Shown here one piece after another: positions 1-8,561 of a stretch of 50,265 bases of DNA (the stretch's first letter is position 1; each line of letters begins with the position of its first letter). Location: NCBI RefSeq assembly GCF_028737215.1, contig NZ_JAQZAM010000030.1, positions 1 through 50,265 of the forward strand, in the 5' to 3' direction. Below the pieces are notes generated by a model. The model was given only the letters and a program-made list of their open reading frames with translations. It did not search any database and was not told the origin of the DNA. A program made the position numbers and the translations under genes. This DNA is from Actinomycetospora chibensis. GTDB lineage: Bacteria > Actinomycetota > Actinomycetes > Mycobacteriales > Pseudonocardiaceae.

Positions 1-82
1 ACCCATCCACGGATCGTGGACCGGCCCAGCTCACAGACTTGGGAGACACGCCCTAGGCCGGTCGGCGTGTGCCCGGTCGACA

Positions 83-219
83 TGCCAGCGTGGGGCTTCG
101 CTGGCACTCAACGCCGGCTTCCCCACCACCGATCACCGGCCGTGCCCACCGTTGTCGGCCCGCTCATGATCGAGGGGGATTTCCTCGCGTTGAGTGCCAG
201 CGTGGACGCAGGGCTGGCA
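83..219. repeat. Composite palindromic intergenic repeat, copy 1
   Basis: Bases 99-114 (CGCTGGCACTCAACGC) and 187-202 are a perfect 16-bp inverted repeat. Smaller hairpins are nested at each end: TGCCAGCG at 83-90 with CGCTGGCA at 99-106, and TGCCAGC near 195-201 with GCTGGCA at 213-219. The block CGCTCATGATCGAGGGGGAT (161-180), followed by CGTTGAGTGCCAGCGTGG (188-205), recurs almost unchanged at 28003-28047. The rest of bases 1-296 holds no convincing gene; a 104-codon open frame at 16-330 has no family resemblance and runs through the repeat and the next gene's start. Confidence 0.75.
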
Positions 220-288
220 TCGGGGACCGGTGACGGCGGGTGTTCGCGTAGCGGGAACGACGTGATGTCACCCTCCGGCTCGCGCTCC

Positions 289-302
289 TACCGTCAGTGC
301 CC
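289..302 (+). promoter_or_regulatory. -10 box for leaderless start of the MetE-like gene
   Basis: TACCGT at 289-294 lies 8 nt before the ATG at 303. The same string CCTACCGTCAGT precedes the start of the LAL regulator at 1753 with identical spacing. No Shine-Dalgarno sequence is present, so transcription probably starts at or next to the start codon. No clear -35 box is seen. Confidence 0.5.
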
Positions 303-1475
303 ATGCAGCGCAGCACCGACCGCGTCCTGACGACCCACGTCGGCAGCCTCGCCCGGCCCGAACCCCTGCTGGACACCATGCGGGAGAAGGAGCACGGGCG
401 GCCGTACGACGCCGACCTCTTCGCCCGCCAGGTGACCGACGCGGTCGCCGAGGTCGTCGCGAAGCAACGCGAGGTCGGGATCGACGTCGTCACCGACGGC
501 GAGATGGGCAAGGTCAGCTTCGCCACCTACATCCAGCGCCGGCTCGGCGGCTTCGAGCCCGCGTCCTCCGGCGAGCGGCTGCTCCCGCCGTCCTGGCAGG
601 TCGAGATCGACGCCTTCCCGGAGTACTACGAGGGCTACCTCGGCAAGTACTCGAAGACGGTGGCGCCGATGGTCAGCGTCGCCTGCACGGGTCCCGTCTC
701 CTACATCGGCCACGACGAGCTGCAGACCGACATCGCCAACCTGCACAAGGCGGTCGCCGGGGTCTCCGGCGTCGTCGAGACGTTCATGCCGTCGACGTCG
801 CCGCGCGGATTCGGGCGCAACGCCTACTACGCCACCGACCGCGAGTACTACGAGGCCGTCGGCGAGGCGCTGCGCGAGGAGTACCTGGCGATCATCGAGG
901 CCGGGTTCCTCCTGCAGATCGACGATCCGTGGCTGATCGAGATCCTCTCCGACCCGACACTGGAGCCCGCCGAGCGCGACCGCACCGCGCGCGAGCACGC
1001 CGAGATCGTCAACCACTCCCTGCGCGGTGTCCCGACCGAGAAGATCCGTCTGCACACCTGCTACGGCCTCAACCACGGCCCGCGGGTGCACGACATCTCC
1101 ATGGGCGAGGTCGCGCCGTACATGCTCGGCATCCAGGCCGGCGGCTACTCGTTCGAGGTCGCGAACCCGCGGCACATGCACGAGTGGAAGGTCTGGGAGG
1201 ACCCCGCGATCCGGAACGCGCTGCCCGACGGCGCGGTCCTGATCCCCGGCCTGCTCGGCCACGCCCAGAACTACGTGGAGCACCCGGAGCTGATCGCCGA
1301 CATGATCGGCTGGTACGCCTCGTGCGTCGGGCGCGAGAACGTCATCGCCTCCGCCGACTGCGGCTTCTCCTCGCGCGCGAGCTACGCGCCCGAGGTGCAC
1401 CCGAGCGTCGTGTGGGAGAAGTTCCGCGCGCTGTCCGCGGGCGCCGCGATCGCGACGCAGCGCCTCTGGTCGTAG
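303..1475 (+). CDS. Cobalamin-independent methionine synthase II family protein (MetE C-terminal domain)
   Basis: A 390-residue protein equal to the catalytic C-terminal half of MetE; full MetE is about 750 residues and also carries the N-terminal barrel. The start THVGSLARP and the zinc-site pattern are typical: H251-x-C253 in RLHTCYG and C353 in SADCGF, with acidic residues in the barrel. The family moves methyl groups to thiols through a zinc-bound thiolate. Stand-alone versions of this length often have an unknown methyl donor or act in catabolic demethylation, so methionine synthesis is not assured. A GTG at 297 is in frame, but it lies only 2 nt after the TACCGT box, so ATG 303 is preferred. 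A strong hairpin follows at 1498. Confidence 0.88.
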   Translation: MQRSTDRVLTTHVGSLARPEPLLDTMREKEHGRPYDADLFARQVTDAVAEVVAKQREVGIDVVTDGEMGKVSFATYIQRRLGGFEPASSGERLLPPSWQVEIDAFPEYYEGYLGKYSKTVAPMVSVACTGPVSYIGHDELQTDIANLHKAVAGVSGVVETFMPSTSPRGFGRNAYYATDREYYEAVGEALREEYLAIIEAGFLLQIDDPWLIEILSDPTLEPAERDRTAREHAEIVNHSLRGVPTEKIRLHTCYGLNHGPRVHDISMGEVAPYMLGIQAGGYSFEVANPRHMHEWKVWEDPAIRNALPDGAVLIPGLLGHAQNYVEHPELIADMIGWYASCVGRENVIASADCGFSSRASYAPEVHPSVVWEKFRALSAGAAIATQRLWS

Positions 1476-1497
1476 GCACGACACCGGAGGACGCGGA

Positions 1498-1557
1498 AAG
1501 GGGAGGCGGGCCGGCTGGGCGTCCCCCCGGGCGCCCGGCAACGACCCGCCTCCCCTT
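1498..1557 (+). terminator. Hairpin terminator after the MetE-like gene
   Basis: AAGGGGAGGCGGG (1498-1510) pairs perfectly with CCCGCCTCCCCTT (1545-1557), a 13-bp stem. The 34-nt loop contains a further GC-rich inverted repeat. It starts 22 nt after the stop codon. There is no long T-tract, as is usual in actinomycetes. Confidence 0.7.
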
Positions 1558-1715
1558 CCCGTCGCGCGCCCGGCCGAAGAGCACAGGGCGATCGCGAGGA
1601 CGTCAGAGCGACCCCCGACGACCGTCGTCCCGCCCTCGCCGCCAAGCGTCACCGAACTCCGGCGCCGGGCATATCAGCAGAATTGACTAGCCCGCCCGCA
1701 CGGTGCCCATGCCGC

Positions 1716-1752
1716 TGGACGGGGTCCTGCCCGCCGCCTACCGTCAGTCGTC
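1716..1752 (+). promoter_or_regulatory. Candidate promoter of the LAL regulator
   Basis: TGGACG (1716-1721) and TACCGT (1739-1744) are separated by 17 nt. The GTG start follows 8 nt later, so the mRNA is probably leaderless or nearly so. Confidence 0.5.
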
Positions 1753-4700
1753 GTGCCAGGTCAGGGGGGTGTTCCCGACGCCGACGGCGGAGCGGGGACG
1801 ACGACGGCCGCGCCCGCCGGCCCCTGGCGCGCGGCGGACGCCGCCGCGCTGGCCCGCTCCTGGGACCGGGCCCGTGCCGGCAGCGCCCTCACCGTCGTGC
1901 TCACCGGCGACGCGGGCGCCGGCAAGACCCAGCTGGTGCGCGGCCTCGCGGCGCGCGCCGAGGCCGACGGCGGGATCGTGATCACCGGCTCCGCCGTCGA
2001 CGTCGGCGAGCAGCTGCCGCTCTGGCCCGTCGCCACGGGTCTGCGACGTCTCGCGCGCGCCGCCGACGACGCGCCCGACCGGGTGCTCGCCGCGCGCGCC
2101 GCCCTCGAGCCGTGGCGCGAGGAGCTGCGGCCCCTCCTCGACGGCGGGACCACACCGGCACCGTCGGGCGGGCAGCTGCTCGAGCTGGTCCGCCGGGTCC
2201 TCGTCGGGCTCGCCGCCCGCGCGCCGGTCCTCCTCGTGATCGACGACCTGCACTGGGCCGACCGCACCACCCGCGAACTCGTGGTGTCGCTCGTCGCCCA
2301 CCTCTCCGACGAGCGCGTCCTGGTCGTCGTCACCGCCCGCTCCGACACCCTCGACGTCACCCACCCGCTGCGTCGGATGCTCCCCGAGCTCGCCCGGGAC
2401 CGGGCCGTCCGCCTGATCGAGCTCTCGCCGCTGCCCCACGACGCCGTCGCGACGATCGTCCGCGACGAGGGGGGCGACGCCGACCTCGCGGGCCTCGTCT
2501 GGCGCCGCTCGGGCGGCAACGCGTTCATCGTCGCCGAGACCCTCGCCGCCGTCGCCGAGGGCGCCGCCGACGGTCTCTCCCCCGGCCTGCGCGGCCTGGT
2601 GCTCGGCCGCCTCGCCGGGCTCGGCCCGGTGGCCCAGCGCGTCGTGGCCGCGCTGTCCCTCGGTGAGGAGCCGGTGTCGCACGGACTCCTCGCCGAGGTG
2701 GTGCGCGCCGCCGACGAGGACGAGCTGCTCGCGGCGCTGCGCGAGTCGGCGGAGGCCGCGATGGTGGTCGTCGACCCGCACGTCGAGGGCTACGGGCTGC
2801 GGCACGGCCTGATGCGGGACGTCGTCGCCGCCGAGCTGATGCCCGGGGAGCGGCGGAGCCTGCACCGTCGCTACGCGTTGGCGTTCGACGCGGTCTCCGG
2901 CGACGACCACGCCGATCACGCCACCCCGGACCCCGCCGGCCCTGCTGTGGCCCTGCGCCGCGCCCACCACTGGGCCCGCGCCGACGACCCCGAGCGCGCC
3001 CTGCCCGCCGTCGTGCACGCGGCGCAGGTGGCCGAGCAGATGCACGAGTTCGGCACCGCGCACCGCCAGTGGATGGCCGCGCTCGAACTCTCCGCGGCGC
3101 GCCGCGCGCCGGTCACCCTGGCGCAGGCCCACGCTCCCCGCGCGCTGCCGCCCGCCGACCACGAGGCCAGCGCGCTGCTGCGCCACGCCGCGGACACCGC
3201 CCGCCTCGCGGGCGAGTACGACGCCGCCGTCGACCTGCTGCGACGCCTCGTGCCCGACTCGGCGACCGTGGGGCGCACGGAGCTCCCGTCCGCGGTGCGG
3301 CTCGGGCGCACGCTGCTCGACGCGGGCCGCACGGGCGACGCGGTGCACGTCCTGCACGACGCGGGGCTCGCGGCGACCCGGATCGGCGACGACCCCGCCC
3401 TCGCGGGCGTCCACGCCGCGCACGCCGAGGCCCTGCTGATCACCGGCGACGTCCGGGGAGCCCAACGGGAGGTCGAGCGGGCGCTGGTGGTGTCCCGCCG
3501 CCGCGGTGAGCAGCCCGAGCAGGCCCCGATGCTCGCCACCCTGGGCTTCGCCCTGGCCTACCTCGAGAGCCCCGACCGGGGCCTCGCCGCCGTCGCCGAG
3601 GGTCTGATGATCGCCGAGCGCACCGGCGACGGCGCCGCGGTCGGGCGCGCCTACCAGGCGTGGGCGGACCTGCTCTCCGGCCCGCTGGGCGAGCTGCACG
3701 AGGGCGTGGAGATCGCGCGGCAGGGCGTGGCGCGGATGCGCGACCTGGGCCTGGCCCGCTCGGCCGGGGTGCGCCTGCTGGCGACGACGGCCAACGGACT
3801 GTTCCGACTCGGGCGCTGGGCGGAGGCCTCCGACGCCGTCGACGAGGCCTGGGCGCTGAGCCCCACCGGCGCGGACGCCCTCGAGGTACGCCTGGCCCGC
3901 TGCCGGCTGCAGGTCGGGCGCGGCGAGTTCGGGGCGGCCGACGAGGACCTGCGCGCGGTCGACCTCCTCGCCCTCGACGGCACGGGCGAGGACCCCGCCG
4001 TCGACAGCGTGACCGACAGCGCTACCGACACCGTCGCCGACCCCGGCGACACCACCGGACCCACGCCGCTCGCCCCGCGCCGCGGCACCGTGGCGTCCCG
4101 GTACCGCGTCCCCCTGCTGACGCTGCGCGCCGGGGTCGAGATGTGGCGGGGCCGGCCGGACCTCGCCCGCGACCTCGTCGCCCGCGGCCTCGACGTCGCC
4201 GAGCACACCCCGGACGACGTCTTCCTCGTCGCGCCGCTGGTGTGGCACGGGCTGCGGGCCGAGGCCGAGGCGGTCGCGCGCGGCATGGCCACCGACCGCG
4301 CGGCCCTCGACCGCCTCGCCGGCCACGTGACGCACCTCGAACGCCGGGTCCCGCACACCCTGCCCGCGCTGCGTCGCACGGTGCTCGCCTACGTCCGCAT
4401 GTGCCACGCCGAGGCCGGGCGCGCCGCCGGGGCGTCCGACCCGGTGGCGTGGGGGCAGGTCGCCCAGGCGTGGAGCGCGCTCCTGCACCCCTACCCCGCG
4501 GCCTACGCGTTGTTGCGGCGCGCCGAGGCGCTGCTCGCCACCGGGGCACGCCGTGGCGAGGCCGCCCGCGCGCTGCGCACCGCCGCCGAGACCGCGACGG
4601 CGATGGGCGCGGCGCCGTTCCTCGACGAGATCGCGGGCCTCGCCCGCCGGGCGCGCCTGGACGTCGTGCACGCCGGCGACGCGGTGGTCACCACGCGCGA

Positions 4701-4962
4701 CGACGCCGCCGAACCGGCGACGCGACGTGCTCCCGAGCTGTCGTCGCTGACCTCGCGCGAGCACGAGGTGCTCGCCGTGCTGGCCGAGGGCCTCTCCAAC
4801 CGCCAGATCGCCCAGCGCCTCTACATCAGCGAGCGCACCGTGGCCGTGCACGTCTCCCGGGTGCTCGCCAAGACCGACACCCGCTCGCGCACCCAGGCCG
4901 CCGCCCTGCTCCAGCGCATCCGTGCCCGTCCCACCGGCCCCGATCGAGGTCCCCGTGCCTGA
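1753..4962 (+). CDS. LAL-type (large ATP-binding LuxR family) transcriptional regulator
   Basis: A 1069-residue protein with the order typical of LAL/MalT-like regulators. An AAA/NTPase module has Walker A GDAGAGKT (residues 52-59) and Walker B VLLVIDDLHW. A long helical, TPR-like middle (about 400-950) follows. A C-terminal LuxR helix-turn-helix spans about 996-1055, with LTSREHEVLAVLAEGLSNR and SERTVAVHVSRVLAK. Such proteins bind ATP and an inducer, then activate nearby operons; the ligand cannot be told here. The Asp/Ala-rich insert near residues 745-775 is probably a flexible linker. The stop overlaps the start of the DUF5995 gene, which suggests translational coupling. Confidence 0.92.
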   Translation: MPGQGGVPDADGGAGTTTAAPAGPWRAADAAALARSWDRARAGSALTVVLTGDAGAGKTQLVRGLAARAEADGGIVITGSAVDVGEQLPLWPVATGLRRLARAADDAPDRVLAARAALEPWREELRPLLDGGTTPAPSGGQLLELVRRVLVGLAARAPVLLVIDDLHWADRTTRELVVSLVAHLSDERVLVVVTARSDTLDVTHPLRRMLPELARDRAVRLIELSPLPHDAVATIVRDEGGDADLAGLVWRRSGGNAFIVAETLAAVAEGAADGLSPGLRGLVLGRLAGLGPVAQRVVAALSLGEEPVSHGLLAEVVRAADEDELLAALRESAEAAMVVVDPHVEGYGLRHGLMRDVVAAELMPGERRSLHRRYALAFDAVSGDDHADHATPDPAGPAVALRRAHHWARADDPERALPAVVHAAQVAEQMHEFGTAHRQWMAALELSAARRAPVTLAQAHAPRALPPADHEASALLRHAADTARLAGEYDAAVDLLRRLVPDSATVGRTELPSAVRLGRTLLDAGRTGDAVHVLHDAGLAATRIGDDPALAGVHAAHAEALLITGDVRGAQREVERALVVSRRRGEQPEQAPMLATLGFALAYLESPDRGLAAVAEGLMIAERTGDGAAVGRAYQAWADLLSGPLGELHEGVEIARQGVARMRDLGLARSAGVRLLATTANGLFRLGRWAEASDAVDEAWALSPTGADALEVRLARCRLQVGRGEFGAADEDLRAVDLLALDGTGEDPAVDSVTDSATDTVADPGDTTGPTPLAPRRGTVASRYRVPLLTLRAGVEMWRGRPDLARDLVARGLDVAEHTPDDVFLVAPLVWHGLRAEAEAVARGMATDRAALDRLAGHVTHLERRVPHTLPALRRTVLAYVRMCHAEAGRAAGASDPVAWGQVAQAWSALLHPYPAAYALLRRAEALLATGARRGEAARALRTAAETATAMGAAPFLDEIAGLARRARLDVVHAGDAVVTTRDDAAEPATRRAPELSSLTSREHEVLAVLAEGLSNRQIAQRLYISERTVAVHVSRVLAKTDTRSRTQAAALLQRIRARPTGPDRGPRA

Positions 4963-5716
4963 TGCGCCCGACGAGAACAAGCGGAGGCTCGCGCCGCTCG
5001 CGGCGCGGCGACCCACGACGGTGCCGGAGGTCGTGGACCTCCTGCGAGAGATCCGGGACGTCGCGGACGACCTCGAGGGCAAGGGCAAGGGTCATCGCGA
5101 CGGCATCGCCTGCTTCTCGGACCTCTATCACACGATCACGTCCGACGTGCTCGCCCGATACGAGGCGCGCGACCTCTTCCGTTGCGGCGACTTCATCTAC
5201 CGGCTGGATCTGGCCTTCGCCCAGCGCTACCTCGACGCCCTGCACGCGTGGCTGGGCGGCCGCCCGACGCCGGCGTGCTGGAGCATCCTGTTCGACCGCC
5301 GCCAGGACGACTCCGCCGAGTGGTGCTTCTCGGTCGTCGGCGTCAACGCGCACGTGAACTTCGACCTCACCTTCGCCCTGCTCGACGTATGGGAGGCGAA
5401 CCCCGGGCGGTGGCCCGATCTTCGCCACCAGCGCGCCGACTACCTGGCGATCAACAGGATCTTCCACGAGCGCATGGACCACCTCTGCGAGGAGAACGGC
5501 ACGCCCTGGACACGGTGGGAGGAGCTCTTCCCGGACGGCGGCTGGCTCGACCGCCTCGCCAACCGCGGGGGCGACATGATCGTCCTGCGGACCCGTGACG
5601 AGGCCTGGGACAAGGCGGAGGAGCTGTGGCCGTCCCGCGAGCGGGACGGGTACCGCGACGTGATGAGCGAGACCCTGGACGAGAAGGCCGAGTTCATCGC
5701 GAAGATCTTCATCTGA
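4955..5716 (+). CDS. DUF5995 family protein
   Basis: A 253-residue soluble protein that resembles DUF5995, a family of unknown function common in actinomycetes. The core runs from TVPEVVDLLREIRDVADDLE through GIACFSDLYHTIT and FFR/YRLDLAFAQRYLDAL-like helices to a conserved NRIFHERMDHL segment. No signal peptide or membrane span is visible. GTG 4955 is chosen because GAGG at 4946-4949 sits 5 nt upstream. An alternative in-frame GTG at 4922 would add 11 residues and lengthen the overlap with the LAL gene. The 8-bp overlap suggests co-expression with that regulator. The function is unknown. Confidence 0.8.
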   Translation: MPDAPDENKRRLAPLAARRPTTVPEVVDLLREIRDVADDLEGKGKGHRDGIACFSDLYHTITSDVLARYEARDLFRCGDFIYRLDLAFAQRYLDALHAWLGGRPTPACWSILFDRRQDDSAEWCFSVVGVNAHVNFDLTFALLDVWEANPGRWPDLRHQRADYLAINRIFHERMDHLCEENGTPWTRWEELFPDGGWLDRLANRGGDMIVLRTRDEAWDKAEELWPSRERDGYRDVMSETLDEKAEFIAKIFI

Positions 5717-5718
5717 CG

Positions 5719-5730
5719 TAGCCTCGCCCC
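5719..5730 (+). promoter_or_regulatory. -10 box for leaderless pseudouridine synthase transcript
   Basis: TAGCCT at 5719-5724 ends 6 nt before GTG 5731. There is no Shine-Dalgarno sequence in the 14-nt gap after the DUF5995 stop codon. Confidence 0.4.
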
Positions 5731-6675
5731 GTGCCCCGTCGCGACCCCCCGCTCCCCCAGCGCCACGGGCTCGACCCGGCGCGGGTGCGGATGCCCGACG
5801 AGGGGCCGTGGGCGACGCTGCGCGACCACCTCGTCGAGCGGCTGCCGGTGCCGCCCGCGCGGGTCGACGCGATGCTCGCCGAGGGGCGCATCGTCGACCA
5901 CGAGGGCCCGCTGGGCCCCGCGTCACCGTTCGTGCCGCGGTCGGTGGTGTAGTTCCACCGCGATCTCCCCGACGAGGCCCCGGTGCCGTTCGACATCGAC
6001 GTCGTGCACCGCGACGACGAGATCGTCGTCGTCGACAAGCCGCACTTCCTCGCCACGATCCCCCGCGGCCGCCACGTGCGCGAGACCGTGCTCGTCCGCC
6101 TCCGCGACCGGCTCGGTCTGCCGGCGCTGAGCCCCGCACACCGGCTGGACCGGGTGACCGCCGGGCTCCTGCTTCTCGTCGTCGACCCGTCGCGGCGCGG
6201 GACCTACCAGAACCTCTTCCGCGACCGGCGGGTCGCCAAGGCCTACGAGGCCGTCGCTCCGCACGACCCGGACGTCGACCTCCCCCGCGTCGTGCGGAGC
6301 CGGATCGTCAAGGAGCGGGGTGTCGTCACCGCGCAGGAGGTACCCGGCGAGCCGAACGCGGAGACGCTGGTCGAGCTGCTCGATGCCCAGGACGGCCCCA
6401 CGTCGTTCGGCAGGGCGCGCTACCTCCTGACGCCCCGCACCGGGCGCACCCACCAGCTGCGGGTGCACATGGCCTCGCTCGGCCTGCCGATCCTCGGGGA
6501 CCCCTTCTACCCCCGGCTCCACGACGTCCCGCTCGACGACTTCCGCACGCCGCTGCAGCTGCTGGCGCGCGAGCTGTCGTTCCCCGACCCGCGCACCGGC
6601 GAGATGCGCCACTTCACCAGCCGGCGCAGTCTGCAGGCATGGGACGACCCGCAGGGGTGGCGCACGGGACCGTGA
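5731..6675 (+). pseudogene. RluA-family pseudouridine synthase interrupted by in-frame TAG
   Basis: The frame is continuous over 314 codons except for a TAG at 5950-5952 (codon 74), between FVPRSVV and FHRDLPDEAPVPF. Homologues as I recall them read straight through here, with an aromatic residue at or near the stop. The downstream part is intact: HRLDR, with the catalytic Asp, lies at D56 counted from the in-frame GTG at 5983, followed by GRTHQLRVHMASLGLPILGD. The enzyme isomerises uridine in rRNA or tRNA. The outcome could be a nonsense mutation, a base-call error, readthrough, or restart at GTG 5983 giving a 230-residue catalytic domain without the N-terminal part. The last 4 bases overlap the next gene. 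Confidence 0.8.
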
Positions 6676-7187
6676 CCGACACCGATCCACTGATCGTCTC
6701 GGCCCTGCTCGACGCGGAGACGCAGGCCGAGCTCGACGCGCAGCGCCGGCGCCTCTTCCCCTCGAAGCGGCTCGTCGTCGGCGCGCACCTGACGCTGTTC
6801 CACGCCCTGCCGGGCGGTCGCGCCGACGAGGTGATCGCTGCGCTGGACGAGCTCGCGGCGCGCCCGCCGATCGCCGGCCGGGTCCGGGCGCCGTTCGCGC
6901 TCGGGCGCGGCGTCGCCTACCGGATCGAGGCCCCCGGGCTCGACGCCGTGCACGCGGCGATCGCCCGGCGCTTCGCCGGTGACCTGACCCGGCAGGACAG
7001 CCGGCGCCCGCACCACCACGTCACCGTGCAGAACAAGGTCGACCCGGAGACCGCGAAGGCGACGCTCGCCGACCTCGTCGCGTCGCACGCCCCGTACCCG
7101 GCCACGGTCACCGGCCTCGCACTCTGGCGCTACCGCGGCGGGCCGTGGGAGTCGGTGCGCGAGTTCCCGTTCCGCGGCGAGGGCTGA
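6672..7187 (+). CDS. 2'-5' RNA ligase/cyclic phosphodiesterase-like 2H phosphoesterase
   Basis: A 171-residue protein with the two HxT signatures of the 2H superfamily: H39-L-T41 in GAHLTLFHAL and H116-V-T118 in RRPHHHVTVQNK. The pair forms the active site that hydrolyses 2',3'-cyclic phosphates or joins RNA ends; the physiological substrate is unknown. GTG 6672 overlaps the TGA of the upstream pseudouridine synthase (GTGA), so the two were translationally coupled. Both act on RNA, which suggests a small RNA-processing operon. The product looks complete although its partner is broken. Confidence 0.85.
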   Translation: MTDTDPLIVSALLDAETQAELDAQRRRLFPSKRLVVGAHLTLFHALPGGRADEVIAALDELAARPPIAGRVRAPFALGRGVAYRIEAPGLDAVHAAIARRFAGDLTRQDSRRPHHHVTVQNKVDPETAKATLADLVASHAPYPATVTGLALWRYRGGPWESVREFPFRGEG

Positions 7188-7207
7188 GCGTCCCGCGCTC
7201 GGGCAGG

Positions 7208-8266
7208 ATGCCGGACGTGTCGGATCTGCCCCCACTCGACGTCCCCGTCGTCGCCGCGCCGATGGCGGGCGGCCCGTCCACCCCCGCCCTGGTCGCTGCC
7301 GTCGGCGACGCCGGCGGGCTGGGGTTCCTCGCGGGCGGCTACCTCACGGCGGACTCGTTCGACGAGCAGCTCGCCTCGTGTCGCGGCCGTCCCGTGGCGG
7401 CCAACCTCTTCCTGCCCGCGGACCCCGACCCCGACCCGGACCGGCGCGCCGCGGCGGTCGCCGCCTACGCCGAGGACCTCCGCGGCGAGGCCGAGCGCCG
7501 GGGCGTGGCGCTGGGCGAGCCCCGCACCGACGACGACGCCGTCGACGCGAAGATCGCGGTGCTGGCGCGGCACCGCCCGGCGGTGGTGTCGGTGACGTTC
7601 GCGCTGCCCTCGCCCACGCGGTTCGCGGCGCTGCGGGAGACGGGCGCGGCCCTGATGGCCACGGTGACCTCGGTGGACGAGGCCCGGGCGGCCGCGGCGC
7701 AGGGGTTCGACGCGCTGTGGGTGCAGGGCGCCGAGGCGGGCGGGCACCGGGGCGTCCACCGCGACACGGGCGGCGACCCCGAGGCCGGGGCCGCACCGCT
7801 CGCGCGTCTGCTCCCGGCGGTGCGCGCGGCGACGGACCTGCCGCTGGTCGCCGCGGGCGGGATCACCGACGGTGCCGGCGTGGCGCGGGTCCTCGCGGAG
7901 GGGGCGGTCGCCGCGGCGCTGGGGACCGCGTTCCTGTGCTGCCCCGAAGCCGGGACGTCGGCCACCCACCGGGCGGCGCTGCTCGGGTGGTCGAGGGACC
8001 GGTCCCGCGACACCGTCGTCACCCGGGCCTTCACGGGGCGGCCGGCAAGGGCGCTCGCCAACGCCTTCAGCGACGCGCACTCGGCGGCGGCTCCCGCGGC
8101 CTATCCGGAGCTGCACCACCTGACCCGCCCGCTCCGGGCCGCGGCCTCGGCGGCCGGGGACCCCGACGGGCTACACCTGTGGGCCGGGACCGGCTGGCGC
8201 ACGGTCACCGAGGAGCCGGCGGGCGAGCTCGTCGCGCGGCTCGAGCGGGAACGCCGCGGAGTCTGA
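7208..8266 (+). CDS. Nitronate monooxygenase-like FMN flavoprotein
   Basis: A 352-residue TIM-barrel flavoprotein of the 2-nitropropane dioxygenase/enoyl-reductase II family. It opens with VVAAPMAGGPSTP, has VQGAEAGGHRG with the family His, and the phosphate-binding AAGGITDGAGVARVLAEGA. The family oxidises alkyl nitronates or works as an NAD(P)H quinone reductase; this sequence does not settle which. ATG 7208 follows GGGCAGG. A GTG at 7145 would overlap the upstream gene by 43 bp and adds residues that do not look conserved. The gene ends at the bidirectional hairpin at 8300. Confidence 0.85.
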   Translation: MPDVSDLPPLDVPVVAAPMAGGPSTPALVAAVGDAGGLGFLAGGYLTADSFDEQLASCRGRPVAANLFLPADPDPDPDRRAAAVAAYAEDLRGEAERRGVALGEPRTDDDAVDAKIAVLARHRPAVVSVTFALPSPTRFAALRETGAALMATVTSVDEARAAAAQGFDALWVQGAEAGGHRGVHRDTGGDPEAGAAPLARLLPAVRAATDLPLVAAGGITDGAGVARVLAEGAVAAALGTAFLCCPEAGTSATHRAALLGWSRDRSRDTVVTRAFTGRPARALANAFSDAHSAAAPAAYPELHHLTRPLRAAASAAGDPDGLHLWAGTGWRTVTEEPAGELVARLERERRGV

Positions 8267-8299
8267 CACGACACCCGTGGAGGAGCCGGAAACGACTGC

Positions 8300-8328
8300 G
8301 GCCCGTCCCCTGGGTTCGAGGACGGGCC
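8300..8328. terminator. Bidirectional hairpin between nitronate monooxygenase and DUF6131 genes
   Basis: GGCCCGTCC (8300-8308) pairs with GGACGGGCC (8320-8328) around an 11-nt loop. It lies between the convergent ends at 8266 and 8349. Confidence 0.7.
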
Positions 8329-8348
8329 ACCGGGAGATCCGGGTCGAA

Positions 8349-8504
8349 CTAGAAGTAGGTCTTGCGGCCACCCACGCCACGGCCGACGGCGCCCAGGATC
8401 GTCAGCACGAGACCGACGACCGCGAGGATCGCGCCGATCGTGTAGAGGATCGAGATGCCGGTGACGGCCCCGATGATGATGAGGATGACGCCGAGAATGA
8501 TCAA
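8349..8504 (-). CDS. DUF6131 family small membrane protein
   Basis: A 51-residue protein starting MIILGVILIIIGAVTGISIL and ending GRGVGGRKTYF. Two hydrophobic stretches (about 2-20 and 22-41) precede a short basic tail with an aromatic end, the layout of the actinobacterial DUF6131 family. The start is TTG (8502-8504), with an AGGAG ribosome site at 8510-8514 on the minus strand and 5-nt spacing. The small size and TTG start make it easy to miss. It is divergent from the Nudix gene across a 57-bp gap and ends at the hairpin at 8300-8328. The function is unknown; it probably sits in the cytoplasmic membrane as a hairpin. Confidence 0.85.
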   Translation of the reverse strand: MIILGVILIIIGAVTGISILYTIGAILAVVGLVLTILGAVGRGVGGRKTYF

Positions 8505-8561
8505 CTTTTCTCCTTGGTGGTGCAGTGATCAAGCCTTGGGGACTGCCAGTTACCCGGCCAC

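Noticed and set aside
16..330. 104-codon open frame before the MetE-like gene
   Set aside because: It runs through an intergenic repeat shared with 28.0 kb and into the next gene's start; it has no recognisable motif.
1744..5088. Very long open frames antisense to the LAL regulator and, similarly, antisense to icmF, copA and the lactate permease
   Set aside because: In this GC-rich DNA the complementary frames of real genes stay open by codon bias. Their translations are Arg/Ala/Gly/Val-rich without domain motifs, while the sense frames have clear families.
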